This document shows, one piece after another, positions 51,860 through 59,813 of a stretch of DNA of 64,000 nt; positions within the stretch are counted from its first letter, which is position 1, and each line of letters starts with the position of its first letter. Origin of the DNA: an uncultured Bacilli bacterium. Lineage in GTDB: Bacteria > Bacillota_I > Bacilli_A > RF39 > UBA660. The stretch lies in contig CAJTZU010000002.1 in the NCBI GenBank assembly GCA_910584165.1, positions 1 through 64,000 on the forward strand, in the 5' to 3' direction. A program made the translations under genes and the position numbers. The notes under the pieces were generated by a model. That model saw only the letters and a list, made by a program, of their open reading frames with translations, was not told where the DNA came from and searched no databases.

Positions 51860-52351
51860 ATGAATACTTTAGAAAAATTAAAAATTTATCTTGATACAAA
51901 TTTAGAAGAAGTTTCTTTTCAATCCGCACAATGCTTTGAATGTGATATGGCATTTCCTAAAAGAATGTGTAAGGTAGGTTCTATCAATGACTACGTAGAA
52001 AATGAAATAAATGATAATACATTCACTTCTCTACTCCTTTCTTATATTGATAAAAAAGGATTAAAAGATTCTGATATCTATCATAAAGCAAATATAGATA
52101 GACGTCTATTTTCTAAAATTAGAAGCAATGAATTTTATCACCCCAAAAAAGAAACTGTAATTGCCCTAGGACTTTCCTTAGAACTATCTATTGAAGAATT
52201 TGAAAAATTACTGGAAAGTGCATCTTATTCACTACCTAAAAATAATGTTTCAGACTTAATTATTCGATTTTGTATCATGGAAAAAATATATAATGTTATA
52301 GAAGTAAATTCTCTACTCTCTGAATATCAATGCCCATTACTTTTCCAATAA
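51860..52351 (+). CDS. Hypothetical HTH-like protein paired with a vWA protein
   Basis: From the ATG at 51860 (GGAGGGG site) the protein has 163 residues. Residues ~70-125 (IDRRLFSKIRSNEFYHPKKETVIALGLSLELSIEEFEKLL; core RRLFSKIRSN, PKKETVIALGLSL) form a Cro/Xre-like or RelB-like helical domain. This type I have seen fused to or beside macro-domain and vWA proteins. The N-terminal ~55 residues contain three Cys (QCFECDM, RMCKVG), of unknown use. It may bind nucleic acid or its vWA neighbour; I cannot name a function. Confidence 0.55.
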   Translation: MNTLEKLKIYLDTNLEEVSFQSAQCFECDMAFPKRMCKVGSINDYVENEINDNTFTSLLLSYIDKKGLKDSDIYHKANIDRRLFSKIRSNEFYHPKKETVIALGLSLELSIEEFEKLLESASYSLPKNNVSDLIIRFCIMEKIYNVIEVNSLLSEYQCPLLFQ

Positions 52352-52374
52352 AAAAAGACGCTTAAGCGTCTTTT
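52351..52374. terminator. Bidirectional terminator
   Basis: AAAAGACGC-TTAA-GCGTCTTTT hairpin, with Ts on one side and As on the other. It ends the gene at 51860-52351 and the convergent CmpB-like gene. Confidence 0.85.
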
Positions 52375-53027
52375 GGTCTCATAATAGGAAATTTTTGATA
52401 CATAAATTCATCATCATACACTTTATCATAAAATTCCCCTGAAACAGTAAATGGCTTTTGACCATTATTACGCCATGCCATTCTAGCAAATGCACTATAC
52501 GTAATAAAAATATCTAATAAAAGGAATACTAAGACAATCTTATAAATTGGTTGTCCTATTTTATATGGAATTTTTTCTATCCAATTAGATACTTTAGGAT
52601 AAATTAATTTCATTAATATGGTTCCAAGTATCCCCCAACCTAGCATAAAGGGGACACTAGTTCTTCCTTGTATATTTAAAAAATGATCTGAGTAATCCCA
52701 AAATTTTACTTCAAAAAAAGTATCTGCTATAAAACCAGTTATATATTCTGTAATGCCACCTATTAAACAGGCATAAAGAAATGTTTTTAAAATACTTCTA
52801 GCATCATTCTTTTTTCCTAATAAAAGGACAAATGCCAATACTCCTACTCCATAAATAGGACTAAATGGTCCATAAATTAAACCTTGTCTAGTAGTAATTT
52901 CTCCATACTTAATAAACCATAATACCTCTTCATAATAAGTACCAATTAGACAACCTAATACAAAAAAGATAAATAGTTTAGTAAAACAGTACCCTTTCGC
53001 AAACACTTTTTCTTCCATACAACACAC
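52362..53027 (-). CDS. CmpB/DUF1113 family membrane protein (putative ABC permease)
   Basis: This 221-residue membrane protein has about five to six helices. CLIGTYYEEVLWFIKYGEITTRQGLIYGPFSPIYGVG is the family's conserved block (core ETTRQG-like TTRQGLIYGPFSPIYG). ITEYITGFIADTFFEVKFWDY and LNIQGRTSVPFMLGWG follow. The family is called 'putative ABC transporter permease', but no ATPase is nearby and transport has not been shown. It is transcribed alone. Confidence 0.8.
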   Translation of the reverse strand: MCCMEEKVFAKGYCFTKLFIFFVLGCLIGTYYEEVLWFIKYGEITTRQGLIYGPFSPIYGVGVLAFVLLLGKKNDARSILKTFLYACLIGGITEYITGFIADTFFEVKFWDYSDHFLNIQGRTSVPFMLGWGILGTILMKLIYPKVSNWIEKIPYKIGQPIYKIVLVFLLLDIFITYSAFARMAWRNNGQKPFTVSGEFYDKVYDDEFMYQKFPIMRPKDA

Positions 53028-53045
53028 ATCCTATTTTTAGTATAA

Positions 53046-53072
53046 CAAAAAAAGGATATAAAGTCATATCCT
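53046..53072 (-). terminator. Terminator of the coat-protein pair
   Basis: Minus strand AAGGATAT / ATATCCTT stem with a short loop, followed by seven Ts, at the stop codon of the second coat gene. Confidence 0.85.
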
Positions 53073-53389
53073 TACATCATCTCATTTACTTTAGGACTAT
53101 ACTTCCCACTTGTTTCATCTAGTTTTTGCTGTTCTGCTCTTTCTAAGCAATACCAACCTCTTTGAAAAGCATAATCAAAAAATAATCTTTGTAAATTAGA
53201 TGTTTCATCAAAAATAGTTTTAATAACGTCATAAAGTGGTCTATTACTTGCTTCATTTAAAGCATAAGAGTAATTATTTACCATATTTTTTAAACTTTCC
53301 AATAAATCATTTAAATAATTTTCATCATTCATATCTGTTGTTTGTGGTACTTCTACTTTTGGGTTCGTAACTTTATTTTGATTATTCAT
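53072..53389 (-). CDS. CotF-like spore coat protein
   Basis: This 105-residue protein has a disordered N-terminal ~20 residues (NPKVEVPQTTDMND) and a helical CotF-type domain: NYLNDLLESLKNMVNNYSYALNEASN, then LYDVIKTIFDETSNLQRLFFDYAFQRGWY (core DYAFQRGWY is typical of the CotF/ferritin-like coat family). It ends in a short charged tail. CotF-like proteins are part of the inner spore coat. It overlaps the upstream coat gene by 8 bp, forming a pair. Confidence 0.8.
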   Translation of the reverse strand: MNNQNKVTNPKVEVPQTTDMNDENYLNDLLESLKNMVNNYSYALNEASNRPLYDVIKTIFDETSNLQRLFFDYAFQRGWYCLERAEQQKLDETSGKYSPKVNEMM

Positions 53390-53606
53390 TAGAACCTCCT
53401 ATACTAAGTGCTTGCAAAAGCTTTTCATAGTGTTCCTTACAAGTATTCGCTAAAGAAAGAAATGCATCCCTTAACGCCTCATCTGTTACTTCTGTACTGA
53501 AATGATATGCTTTTTTAGACATTGTATAATTCCAATTCATCATATCTTCTAAATACGCTAAATCTTTGGTTGAAACCATTGCTGGTACTGTATTCATATA
53601 ATCCAT
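53382..53606 (-). CDS. Small CotF-like spore coat protein
   Basis: This 74-residue helical protein contains VSTKDLAYLEDMMNWNYTMSKKAYHF (core YLEDMMNWNYTMSKKAY) and DEALRDAFLSLANTCKEHYEKLLQ. The pattern is that of the N-terminal part of CotF-type coat proteins, which pack as two-helix hairpins. With the overlapping second gene it would form a split, two-chain CotF, an arrangement found in several spore formers. A single GG-rich region at its C-terminus may be flexible. Confidence 0.8.
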   Translation of the reverse strand: MDYMNTVPAMVSTKDLAYLEDMMNWNYTMSKKAYHFSTEVTDEALRDAFLSLANTCKEHYEKLLQALSIGGSNE

Positions 53607-53668
53607 CCTTTCTATCCATATAATGTACTAGGAAAGTGAAATTTATACAAAAAAAAGATAGATTTTTT

Positions 53669-54340
53669 TCATCTAACTTTTTCTTCAAAAAGATGATTTT
53701 CTCTAAAAATATATCCTAAATCTTCAATCGATTTTGGCATATTAAATCTTCCATTTCCAACAGGATAAAAAATAGGATATACTTTATATTCTTTATCTTT
53801 AATTTTTAAATATTTATACTTTTTACGCCACTCTGTTACGGATACTTTTTCATCTAATAGAATACTACTTACTTGATTACCAAAAGTAACAATAATATCA
53901 GGGTTTATATATCTTATTTCTTCTTTTAATAGATGAAGATATTCTAGATAGACACTATCTGGTAACGGTCTAGCATCTATTTGCGTACATTTTCCTAAAT
54001 TGGTAATAAAGTATCCTTTAGAAGCTACTTCATCATATACCTTTTGAGAAAACTCCGGTGTCCAATCTTTTGGTTTTATATTTTGTATCTCTTGAAAAAT
54101 TTCTTCATCTAATAATCCTATTTGATAAAATAATTGCCATACTATTTTTGTGCCTATCCATGGAGCACGAATTCCTGGCCAAGAAGAATCTGACGCTACA
54201 TTTCTACCCGTTGGATTCATAAAAACAAAACATACTTTTGGATTAGAAAAACAGCCTCCGTGATAAATAGCATGTAATTCTTTTGCACCATATTGCTTTT
54301 GTAATTTGTCATACTTTTTATACAATTTTTCTAACTCCAT
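53669..54340 (-). CDS. Uracil-DNA-glycosylase superfamily protein
   Basis: This 223-residue protein has motif A-like VCFVFMNPTGRNVAS, a central IVTFGNQVSSILL strand-turn, and motif-B-like FYPVGNGRFNMPKS, where HPSP/H is usual. LGKCTQIDARPLP is also typical for the UDG superfamily. UDGs excise uracil or other damaged bases from DNA; substitution of the usual HPS motif by YPVGNGR makes the substrate and even the activity uncertain. It is single-gene transcribed between the coat genes and an orphan. Confidence 0.75.
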   Translation of the reverse strand: MELEKLYKKYDKLQKQYGAKELHAIYHGGCFSNPKVCFVFMNPTGRNVASDSSWPGIRAPWIGTKIVWQLFYQIGLLDEEIFQEIQNIKPKDWTPEFSQKVYDEVASKGYFITNLGKCTQIDARPLPDSVYLEYLHLLKEEIRYINPDIIVTFGNQVSSILLDEKVSVTEWRKKYKYLKIKDKEYKVYPIFYPVGNGRFNMPKSIEDLGYIFRENHLFEEKVR

Positions 54341-54379
54341 AGTATCACCTAATTCATTATAACATAAAAAGAAAGACTG

Positions 54380-55132
54380 TTACATCTTTCTTTGTTTTGA
54401 TACTGCTAAACGTAATAATAAGCATTTTTCTGGGCCTATCTCATTACCATCTAATTTTGCTTCTGCTTCCTCTAATTCATATCCATGGACAGTATTAAGA
54501 ACAATTGGTTTTATCACTTGATTATATTCTTCTTCTGCAATACAAGTACCATTAGCAAAATCAAATACTTTTCCATTTTGTCTTACATAACTATGATATT
54601 GTTTTCTTCCAAATTGATGAGGAATTAAACCAGTTACTGCTTCATATTCTGGATTTTCTTTTATAAATCTTTCGGAAGCATCGTGACAAAAGCCATAATA
54701 AAATCTTCTAGCTGCATAATCCTGTATTGTTAAATCTTGTAAATAAAGTACTAATGGAGTGGTCACTAAAGTTCCTACTTTAGTATCTAATACATAATTA
54801 TTTTGAATTCTAGTAATCGCATTCATAGAATAGAAAAATTTCCATTCTGAACACAATTCTGGTGGTATACCACATCGTATTCTTGCATCCATATTAGCTA
54901 AAATATAAGGTATTTCAAATTCATAACTATAATTCAAATCTTTTAATAGTGGCCATAATAAGTTACTATATCCACTCTGTATTAAAGAATAAAGCTTTGT
55001 AATAGAATCCATATTAGATGGAAAAGTAACATATCCATAGCGCTTTTGAAATTCATTTAATACAGTGTCTGCAATTTCTAATACCTCTTTATGTTGACCT
55101 TTTGTTTCATTGTAAACTTGATAAGCATTCAT
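54380..55132 (-). CDS. Hypothetical protein with a possible Cys-His-Asp triad
   Basis: This 250-residue soluble protein has no signal peptide. The C-terminal half shows a possible papain/transglutaminase-like triad: FCHDASERF with C149, KQYHSYVRQ with H180 and GKVFDFANG with D191. The N-terminal half is helical. Order and spacing fit a transglutaminase-like or C58/NlpC-like cysteine peptidase, but I see no definite family. It is apparently monocistronic, starting at 55132 with an AAGGGGG site before the ATG. Confidence 0.55.
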   Translation of the reverse strand: MNAYQVYNETKGQHKEVLEIADTVLNEFQKRYGYVTFPSNMDSITKLYSLIQSGYSNLLWPLLKDLNYSYEFEIPYILANMDARIRCGIPPELCSEWKFFYSMNAITRIQNNYVLDTKVGTLVTTPLVLYLQDLTIQDYAARRFYYGFCHDASERFIKENPEYEAVTGLIPHQFGRKQYHSYVRQNGKVFDFANGTCIAEEEYNQVIKPIVLNTVHGYELEEAEAKLDGNEIGPEKCLLLRLAVSKQRKM

Positions 55133-55177
55133 AATAATCCCCCTTTTTACGGTGAATTATTCTAACACAAATTTAAT

Positions 55178-55684
55178 TTACTCGCAAATTTTTCCAAAAT
55201 GATTATGGTAAATTTGTTCAAAACAATGAATATGAACTTCCTCATCTTCTATAATTCGTTCTAATATTTTTTTTATATAAGGATCATTTATTTCTTGAAT
55301 GTGTTTTTGATATGTTTTAATAGCTTTCATTTCTCTAGCAATATTATCTAATAAAATAGTAGATAAATTAGTAGCATAATTTACATTTTTACTAGTCCAT
55401 GGAATTACACATTCAATATTACTATCTACTGTATAAAAAGATGGTAAATTACCTAATTGATAAATCAATTTTCCTAAAATTTCTAAATGATGCATCTCTA
55501 CTTTAGAAATACCCTCTAATATCTCTTTTTCCTCTTCTACAACAAGACTTTGATAAAAATAAGTATGGATTGCAGTATCTTCTCCATTTTCTCCTGCATA
55601 ATCTTCTAATAAAATCTTAGCGTATTCTATATTTTCTCTTTCTACTTCAATTTTAGGATAGGGTTTACAAGAACAATACTCCAT
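55178..55684 (-). CDS. Ferritin-like di-iron (rubrerythrin/CotJC-like) protein
   Basis: This 168-residue helical protein carries ligand-like motifs: EEKEILEGISKVEMHHLEIL with E..EMHHLE, and AREMKAIKTYQKH with IEDEEVHIHCFEQI. Pairs of E--H motifs on four helices point to a ferritin-like di-metal site, as in rubrerythrins, Mn-catalases and the spore-coat CotJC. The N-terminal CSCKPYPKIEVERENIEYA is a recurrent opening in this group. No rubredoxin-type cysteine centre follows. It probably protects against peroxide or stores metal, possibly in the spore. Confidence 0.7.
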   Translation of the reverse strand: MEYCSCKPYPKIEVERENIEYAKILLEDYAGENGEDTAIHTYFYQSLVVEEEKEILEGISKVEMHHLEILGKLIYQLGNLPSFYTVDSNIECVIPWTSKNVNYATNLSTILLDNIAREMKAIKTYQKHIQEINDPYIKKILERIIEDEEVHIHCFEQIYHNHFGKICE

Positions 55685-55741
55685 ATCATCACCTATTCCA
55701 ATATATGCCTTAAATTCTTAAAAATTCTTCTCATTTAGAAA

Positions 55742-55770
55742 TTGATATATACTCTCTTTTATAGTAGAAT
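55742..55770 (+). promoter_or_regulatory. Promoter of the phosphoketolase gene
   Basis: TTGATA (55742-55747), 17-bp spacer, TAGAAT (55765-55770), then AGGGGCGA before the ATG at 55797. Confidence 0.7.
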
Positions 55771-55796
55771 AGTATATAGAATAAAGGGGCGATGTT

Positions 55797-58136
55797 ATGC
55801 AGACATTAGAATTAGAAAGAATCCATAATTATTGGAATGCTGCTAATTATTTAGCACTAGGACAATTATATTTATTAGATAATCCATTACTAGAGCAACC
55901 ACTAGAAAGAAAGCACATTAAGAAAAAAATTGTAGGGCATTGGGGAACTGTTCCAGGCCAAAATTTTATTTATGCTCATTTAAATAGAATTATTAAACAG
56001 TATGACTTAAATATGATTTATATTTCTGGTCCAGGTCATGGTGGTAATGCCCTAGTTGCGAACACTTATTTAGAAGGTACTTATAGTGAAGTTTATCCAA
56101 ATATTAGTCAAGATAAAGAAGGATTAAAAAAACTATTTAAGCAATTCTCCTTCCCTGGAGGAATTTCTAGTCATGTGGCACCAGAAACACCAGGCTCTAT
56201 TAATGAAGGCGGAGAATTAGGATATTCTTTAGCTCATGCTTTTGGAGCTGTATTTGATAATCCAAATTTAATAGCTACTTGCGTAATTGGAGATGGTGAG
56301 GCAGAAACTGGCCCTTTAGCCACTGCATGGCACTCTAATAAATTTTTAAATCCAAAAACAGATGGTATTGTTTTACCTATTTTACATTTAAACGGTTATA
56401 AAATTAGCAATCCTACTATTTTTTCAAGAATTTCTAGAGAAGAAATTACCAGATTCTTTGAAGGTTGTGGTTGGCACCCTTACTTTGTTAGTAATAATGA
56501 TGTTATGCAGATGCATGAGCAAATGGCTAATACACTAGATTGTGTAGTAAGAGAAATTCAAATTATTTGGAGGAATGCTAGAGAAAATAAAGCAACTCGA
56601 AGACCTTTTTATCCTATGATTATTTTTGAATCAAAAAAAGGATGGACAGGACCAAAAATAGTGGATAATAAAGAAATTGAGGGAACCTTTAGAGCTCATC
56701 AAGTTCCACTATCTATGGAAAAAGAAGAACACATTCCTCTATTAGAAGAATGGTTAAAAAGTTATCATCCAGAAAAATTATTTACACCAGAAGGAAAATT
56801 AATTCCAGAATTACAAGATTTGGCGCCTACTGGCGAAAAGCGTATGAGTGCCAATCCACATGCAAATGGAGGATTATTACTAAAAGACCTACGCTTACCA
56901 GATTTCAAAAACTATGCACTTTCTTTCAAACATCCTGGCGAGTTAGAAGCACAAGATATGTTAGAATTAGGAAATTTCGTTAGAGACATTATTAAATTAA
57001 ATGAAGAAAATCGAAATTTCAGACTGTTTGGTCCTGATGAAACAATGTCTAATAGACTTTCTAAAGTTTTTGAAGTAACAAATAGGGCCTGGAGTGCAGA
57101 AACTCTTCATAATGATGAATTTTTATCTTCTAATGGTAGAGTAATGGATTCTATGCTTAGTGAGCACATGTGTGAAGGATGGCTAGAAGGATACTTACTA
57201 ACTGGTAGACATGGTGTTTTTGCGAGTTATGAAGCCTTTATTAGAATTATAGATTCTATGGCCAGTCAACATGCTAAATGGCTAAAAGTTTGTTCAGAAT
57301 TACCATGGAGACAAAGTATTGCTTCTTTAAATTATATTTTAACTTCTAATGTATGGCAACAAGATCACAATGGTTTTACTCATCAAGACCCTGGTTTTCT
57401 AGACCACATGGCAACGAAAAAAGCAGATATTACAAGGATTTATTTGCCACCTGATACTAACTGCTTATTATCTGTATTTGACCATTGTATACGTAGTAAG
57501 GATTACATCAATGTCATTGTGGCTTCAAAACATCCAAGACCACAATGGCTAACAATGGAAGAAGCCATTAAACATTGCACCCAAGGTATTAGTATTTGGA
57601 AATGGGCAAGTAACGATTTTGATGGAGAACCTGACGTTGTTTTAGCTTGCGCTGGGGATACTCCAACTTTAGAATGTTTAGCAGCTATCTCTATTTTAAA
57701 AGAAATGAAAATAGATATTAAAGTTCGCTTTATTAATGTTGTAGATTTAATGAAATTACAACCAAAAACAAAGCACCCGCATGGTTTAAGTGATCAACAA
57801 TATGACGAATTATTTACAAAAGATAAACCAATTGTTTTTGCTTATCATGGCTATCCATCTTTAATCCATGAACTTCTTTACTACCGTAATAATAGAGATT
57901 TGCACGTACGCGGATATAAAGAAGAAGGAACGATTACGACTCCTTTCGATATGCGCGTTCAAAATCATATCGATCGTTATCACTTAGTAATGGATATCAT
58001 TAGAAGAGTCCCTAGATTAAGTGGCGAATGCGCATATATTGTACAAGAGATGCAAGAAAAGATTATTGAGCATAGACAATATATTCGAGAGGTAGGAGAA
58101 GATTTACCAGAAATTAAAAATTGGAAATGGAACTAA
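55797..58136 (+). CDS. xfp: Phosphoketolase (xylulose-5-P/fructose-6-P)
   Basis: This 779-residue thiamine-diphosphate enzyme splits xylulose-5-P (and often fructose-6-P) into acetyl-phosphate and a triose or tetrose phosphate. Diagnostic motifs are SGPGHGGNA, the PFSFPGG-like FSFPGGISSHVAPETPGSI (core FPGGISSHVAPE), GDGEAETGPLA with the ThDP/Mg site, and EAFIRIIDSMASQHAKW. The length is as expected. Together with pgi this supports a heterofermentative or bifid-type carbon flow to acetyl-phosphate. It has its own promoter and a bidirectional terminator. Confidence 0.97.
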   Translation: MQTLELERIHNYWNAANYLALGQLYLLDNPLLEQPLERKHIKKKIVGHWGTVPGQNFIYAHLNRIIKQYDLNMIYISGPGHGGNALVANTYLEGTYSEVYPNISQDKEGLKKLFKQFSFPGGISSHVAPETPGSINEGGELGYSLAHAFGAVFDNPNLIATCVIGDGEAETGPLATAWHSNKFLNPKTDGIVLPILHLNGYKISNPTIFSRISREEITRFFEGCGWHPYFVSNNDVMQMHEQMANTLDCVVREIQIIWRNARENKATRRPFYPMIIFESKKGWTGPKIVDNKEIEGTFRAHQVPLSMEKEEHIPLLEEWLKSYHPEKLFTPEGKLIPELQDLAPTGEKRMSANPHANGGLLLKDLRLPDFKNYALSFKHPGELEAQDMLELGNFVRDIIKLNEENRNFRLFGPDETMSNRLSKVFEVTNRAWSAETLHNDEFLSSNGRVMDSMLSEHMCEGWLEGYLLTGRHGVFASYEAFIRIIDSMASQHAKWLKVCSELPWRQSIASLNYILTSNVWQQDHNGFTHQDPGFLDHMATKKADITRIYLPPDTNCLLSVFDHCIRSKDYINVIVASKHPRPQWLTMEEAIKHCTQGISIWKWASNDFDGEPDVVLACAGDTPTLECLAAISILKEMKIDIKVRFINVVDLMKLQPKTKHPHGLSDQQYDELFTKDKPIVFAYHGYPSLIHELLYYRNNRDLHVRGYKEEGTITTPFDMRVQNHIDRYHLVMDIIRRVPRLSGECAYIVQEMQEKIIEHRQYIREVGEDLPEIKNWKWN

Positions 58137-58162
58137 AAAAAGAGAAGTAATTCTCTTTTTTT
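58136..58162. terminator. Bidirectional terminator after phosphoketolase
   Basis: AAAAAGAGAA-GTAA-TTCTCTTTTT hairpin with T runs on both strands; it overlaps the stop of the convergent helical-repeat gene. Confidence 0.85.
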
Positions 58163-59663
58163 AACAAGCACCATTAGACTCTATAAATTTGATTTTATGC
58201 TCAATCTTTTCCCTATCTTGCTCTAAAATGTCCTTATCAGATAAATATTCGCTTTGCTGCACTAAAGCCCATTCATCTAAATGGAATCCTCTTGATTTTA
58301 ATCTACACTTTCGATAGCAACTTAAAGATATTTCTATAGCACTTTTAACATCTTTTTTTCTCATATAAATTTTATATAATAAAGTACTGGCTTCCATTGT
58401 AGCAATATATCCTTCTTGTAAATAAGCTAAGGCGTTTTCTTCTGCTTCTTTAAAAAAGCCTAAATGATAACAAGCTACTGCTATTTTTACCTTGAAATAA
58501 GGGAGTGCGCATTCCTCATATCTTTTCGCACAACTAGAAATAACTTCTTCATATTTTCCTTCTGACATAAGTCTTTCTATATGGGAAAGAAATAAACTAA
58601 TTTCTCTTGCTTGTTTTGCTTCTATTTGTTTTTCAGAAATCAATTTTTGATAATTTTCCATCATAGATTCTTGCTCTTTTGTTGGGTTTAATTTGGATAT
58701 TTCTTCTAATAATTCGGGAATTGGTGTATACGCTTTTAAATCGATATATGCGTCAATTAATATGAAATAGCTTTCAATATCTGTTTTATCTAAATTTAAT
58801 AGTTGAAAAGCTAAAACCATTCTTGTTCCAACTTCACTAGAACCTAAAGAAGTTAAAGACATAATTCCACCATCTCTTAATGCAAGGATATTATTATCTC
58901 TTTTAGTTTCTAACGCTATTCGCACGCTAGTTTTAATAGTATTTAGTTGCATTTCAGCAGCTTTTTTAGCCAATAATATTACTGGTTGAAAATCTATTTT
59001 AAACCCCTTTATATTAGCCAGTTTTGCGCATACTTCCAAATGTCTTATTACTTTTTGATAATCTTTTTTAGAAAGAGCTTGCTCTGCTAAACGATAATTT
59101 CTTAGTAAAGGCATATAATCTACTTCTGATAATTGTATATAATTTTTATTTCTATTTGGAATAGATACATTTTGACCTGTCATTACATTCAAAAGCCTAT
59201 ATTCTAAAGAAAAATCAGATGATTTACTAGGTATTTTTTCCTGACATTTATTTAATAAACGATAGGCCTCATCATATTCCCCTTCTAAAACTTCAATTTT
59301 AAATAATTCATAATAAGCAGATACTAAGGAAGGATTTTTCATGAGTTCCATATAAAAGTGTATTCTAGCACTCTGTAAAAATTTCGCATATTCTTCTTCT
59401 GAAAGTATAGAATCAACATACTCTAAATTACAAAATAAAAGTGAGAAATTTTCTTCAACTACATCTAAAGAAATTTCTTTCCATAAATATTCTTTTATTT
59501 TCTGAAGTTCCATTAAAGTAAGTTTCTTATCTAATGCATATTGAATAATCCCCTCAAAAGATAACTGTTCCGAGGCAGATTTCTTTTCTTTTTTTTCCAT
59601 TTTTTCATTCCAATCTAGTTCTTGACACAAATTAAAAGAACAGGGATTTTTTCTTTTTTCCAC
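58161..59663 (-). CDS. TPR-like helical-repeat protein
   Basis: This 500-residue protein starts at GTG (59663, AGGA site), with an alternative ATG near residue 22. It is built of repeated 34-residue-like helix pairs: SAYYELFKIEVLEGEYDEAYRLLNKCQEK, RLAEQALSKKDYQKVIRHLEVCA, IERLMSEGKYEEVISSCAKR and ACYHLGFFKEAEENALAYL. The A-x3-G-x2-EA pattern is that of tetratricopeptide repeats, which mediate protein contacts. There is no signal peptide or other domain, so the partner is unknown. A perfect 8-bp inverted repeat surrounds its GTG start (see finding). Confidence 0.7.
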   Translation of the reverse strand: MEKRKNPCSFNLCQELDWNEKMEKKEKKSASEQLSFEGIIQYALDKKLTLMELQKIKEYLWKEISLDVVEENFSLLFCNLEYVDSILSEEEYAKFLQSARIHFYMELMKNPSLVSAYYELFKIEVLEGEYDEAYRLLNKCQEKIPSKSSDFSLEYRLLNVMTGQNVSIPNRNKNYIQLSEVDYMPLLRNYRLAEQALSKKDYQKVIRHLEVCAKLANIKGFKIDFQPVILLAKKAAEMQLNTIKTSVRIALETKRDNNILALRDGGIMSLTSLGSSEVGTRMVLAFQLLNLDKTDIESYFILIDAYIDLKAYTPIPELLEEISKLNPTKEQESMMENYQKLISEKQIEAKQAREISLFLSHIERLMSEGKYEEVISSCAKRYEECALPYFKVKIAVACYHLGFFKEAEENALAYLQEGYIATMEASTLLYKIYMRKKDVKSAIEISLSCYRKCRLKSRGFHLDEWALVQQSEYLSDKDILEQDREKIEHKIKFIESNGAC

Positions 59664-59676
59664 ATTTTCCTGTTCT
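59637..59676 (-). promoter_or_regulatory. Hairpin around the start codon of the TPR-like gene
   Basis: AGAACAGG (minus strand, 59669-59676) pairs with CCTGTTCT (59637-59644) with the GTG start in the loop region. The 5' arm contains the AGG of the ribosome-binding site, so folding would hide it. Seen in sequence; a regulatory role is inference. Confidence 0.35.
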
Positions 59677-59758
59677 TATACTACTTAACTCCACATGTCT
59701 TTTTCACAAGACACGATTGGTATTTTATCAAAAAAAAAGGATACTGTCAAATCCACTA

Positions 59759-59787
59759 TTTACTTCCTTTCCTATTTTCCGTATAAT
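59759..59787 (+). promoter_or_regulatory. Promoter of the RNase R gene
   Basis: TTTACT (59759-59764), 17 bp, TATAAT (59782-59787), the same arrangement as for nfu; the start codon lies 26 bp later. Confidence 0.75.
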
Positions 59788-59813
59788 GAAAATAGTAGAG
59801 GGAGTGTGAGCAA

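Noticed and set aside
59637..59676. LexA/SOS operator
   Set aside because: The arms are 24 bp apart, whereas the Gram-positive LexA box is GAAC-N4-GTTC.
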